Of a stretch of 64,000 bases of DNA, positions 63,401 through 64,000 are shown piece by piece. A program made the position numbers and the translations under genes. This stretch comes from Paragordius varius. Taxonomy: Eukaryota > Nematomorpha. The first letter of the stretch is position 1, and every line of letters begins with the position of its first letter. Under the pieces are notes generated by a model. The model was not told the origin of the DNA. It did not search any database and worked only from the letters and a program-made list of their open reading frames with translations. The stretch is taken from the NCBI GenBank assembly GCA_964247055.1, contig OZ176057.1:4216001-4280000 (forward strand), given 5' to 3'.

Positions 63401-64000
63401 GGAAACATTTAAAATTTGGTCAACATATTTTGATTGTTGTAAAAAATATTTGATTGTTGAAAATATATGTTTCATTGTTGGAAACATTAAAAAGGTTTTG
63501 CGCAACATATTTTGATTGTTGGAAAAATTATTTGATTGTTGAATATATATGTTTGATTGTTGGAAACATTTAAAAGTTTTTGGGCAACATATTTTGATTG
63601 TTGGAAAAATGTTTTGATTGTTGAAAATATATGTTTGATTGTTGGAAACATTTAAAAGTTTTTGGGCAACATATTTTGATTGTTGGAAAAATTATTTGAT
63701 TGTTGAATATATATGTTTGATTGTTGGAAACATTAAAAAGTTATTGGGCAACATATTTTGATTGTTGGAAAAATTATTTGATTGTTGAATATATATGTTT
63801 GATTGTTGGAAACATTTAAAAGTTTTTGGGCAACATATTTTGATTGTTGGAAAAATTATTTGATTGTTGAATATATATGTTTGATTGTTGGAAACATTAA
63901 AAAGTTATTGGGCAACATATTTTGATTGTTGGAAAAATTATTTGATTGTTGAATATATATGTTTGATTGCTGGAAACATTTAAAAGTTTTTGGGCAACAT

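Larger units (their letters stand above)
34026..64000. repeat. 82-bp satellite array, about 365 monomers, running off the window
   Basis: One tandem array fills the last 30 kb. The monomer is 82 bp and consists of four 20-21-bp subunits beginning TGATTGTTGGAAAC, AGTTATTGGGCAAC, TGATTGTTGGAAAAAT and TGATTGTTGAAAATAT. Three are clearly alike and the second is a diverged relative (about half its positions match). Variants differ mainly in TTAAAAAGTTATTGGGC versus TTTAAAAGTTTTTGGGC in the first half, and GAAAAATTATTTG versus GAAAAATGTTTTG or GAAAAATTTG in the second. The left edge (34026-35000) has truncated and diverged monomers. No unrelated insertion interrupts the array. Open frames inside it are by-products of a repeat with few stops. 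It could be centromeric, subtelomeric or an interspersed heterochromatic block, which the sequence alone cannot decide. Confidence 0.97.

Noticed and set aside
34026-64000. Satellite as a CRISPR array
   Set aside because: There is no alternation of constant repeat and unique spacer. Every part of the monomer is repeated, and the surroundings are eukaryotic.

Overview
The window is A+T-rich eukaryotic DNA, about three quarters A+T or more by eye, with spliced genes, GT-AG introns, AATAAA signals, many short inverted-repeat elements and a long satellite. No bacterial, organellar or RNA genes were recognised. It is probably animal. The main gene consists of tiny phase-1 exons behind a signal-peptide exon, an architecture known from the bicycle effector genes of aphids and their sternorrhynchan relatives and, in looser form, from flatworm micro-exon genes. 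A sap-feeding hemipteran is my best guess. It rests on gene architecture only, not on a sequence match.

Positions 1-15,250 hold one small gene among decayed mobile elements. The gene (3,614-6,317, + strand) has a shared first coding exon followed by one of two possible terminal exons. One gives a short soluble protein and the other a single-pass membrane protein with a lysine-rich tail. Around it lie three copies of one long hairpin element, one copy of a second hairpin family, a degenerate ~155-bp tandem repeat, a hAT-like element and an element flanked by a 15-bp direct repeat.

Positions 15,252-32,074 hold a micro-exon gene I reconstructed by hand: 22 exons of 21-82 nt over 16.8 kb. Nineteen consecutive internal exons are multiples of 3 and begin and end in phase 1. 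The spliced product is 289 residues with a signal peptide and ten regularly spaced CX3-4C pairs. A 3-kb tandem duplication has doubled a three-exon cassette near the 3' end, and every exon length difference between the copies is a multiple of 3. A smaller duplication left a spare micro-exon without a splice donor. The introns carry transposon-like insertions, and the last two exons lie between ~1-kb inverted arms (29,572-33,725).

Positions 34,026-64,000 are one uninterrupted satellite array running off the window, about 365 monomers of 82 bp. Each monomer consists of four related 20-21-bp subunits. The left edge is ragged and diverged. To the right the array is homogeneous and built of nested higher-order repeats (about 122 bp, 0.4 kb, 0.72 kb, 1.9 kb, 3.1 kb, 5 kb and 6 kb offsets), some nearly identical, which points to recent unequal exchange.
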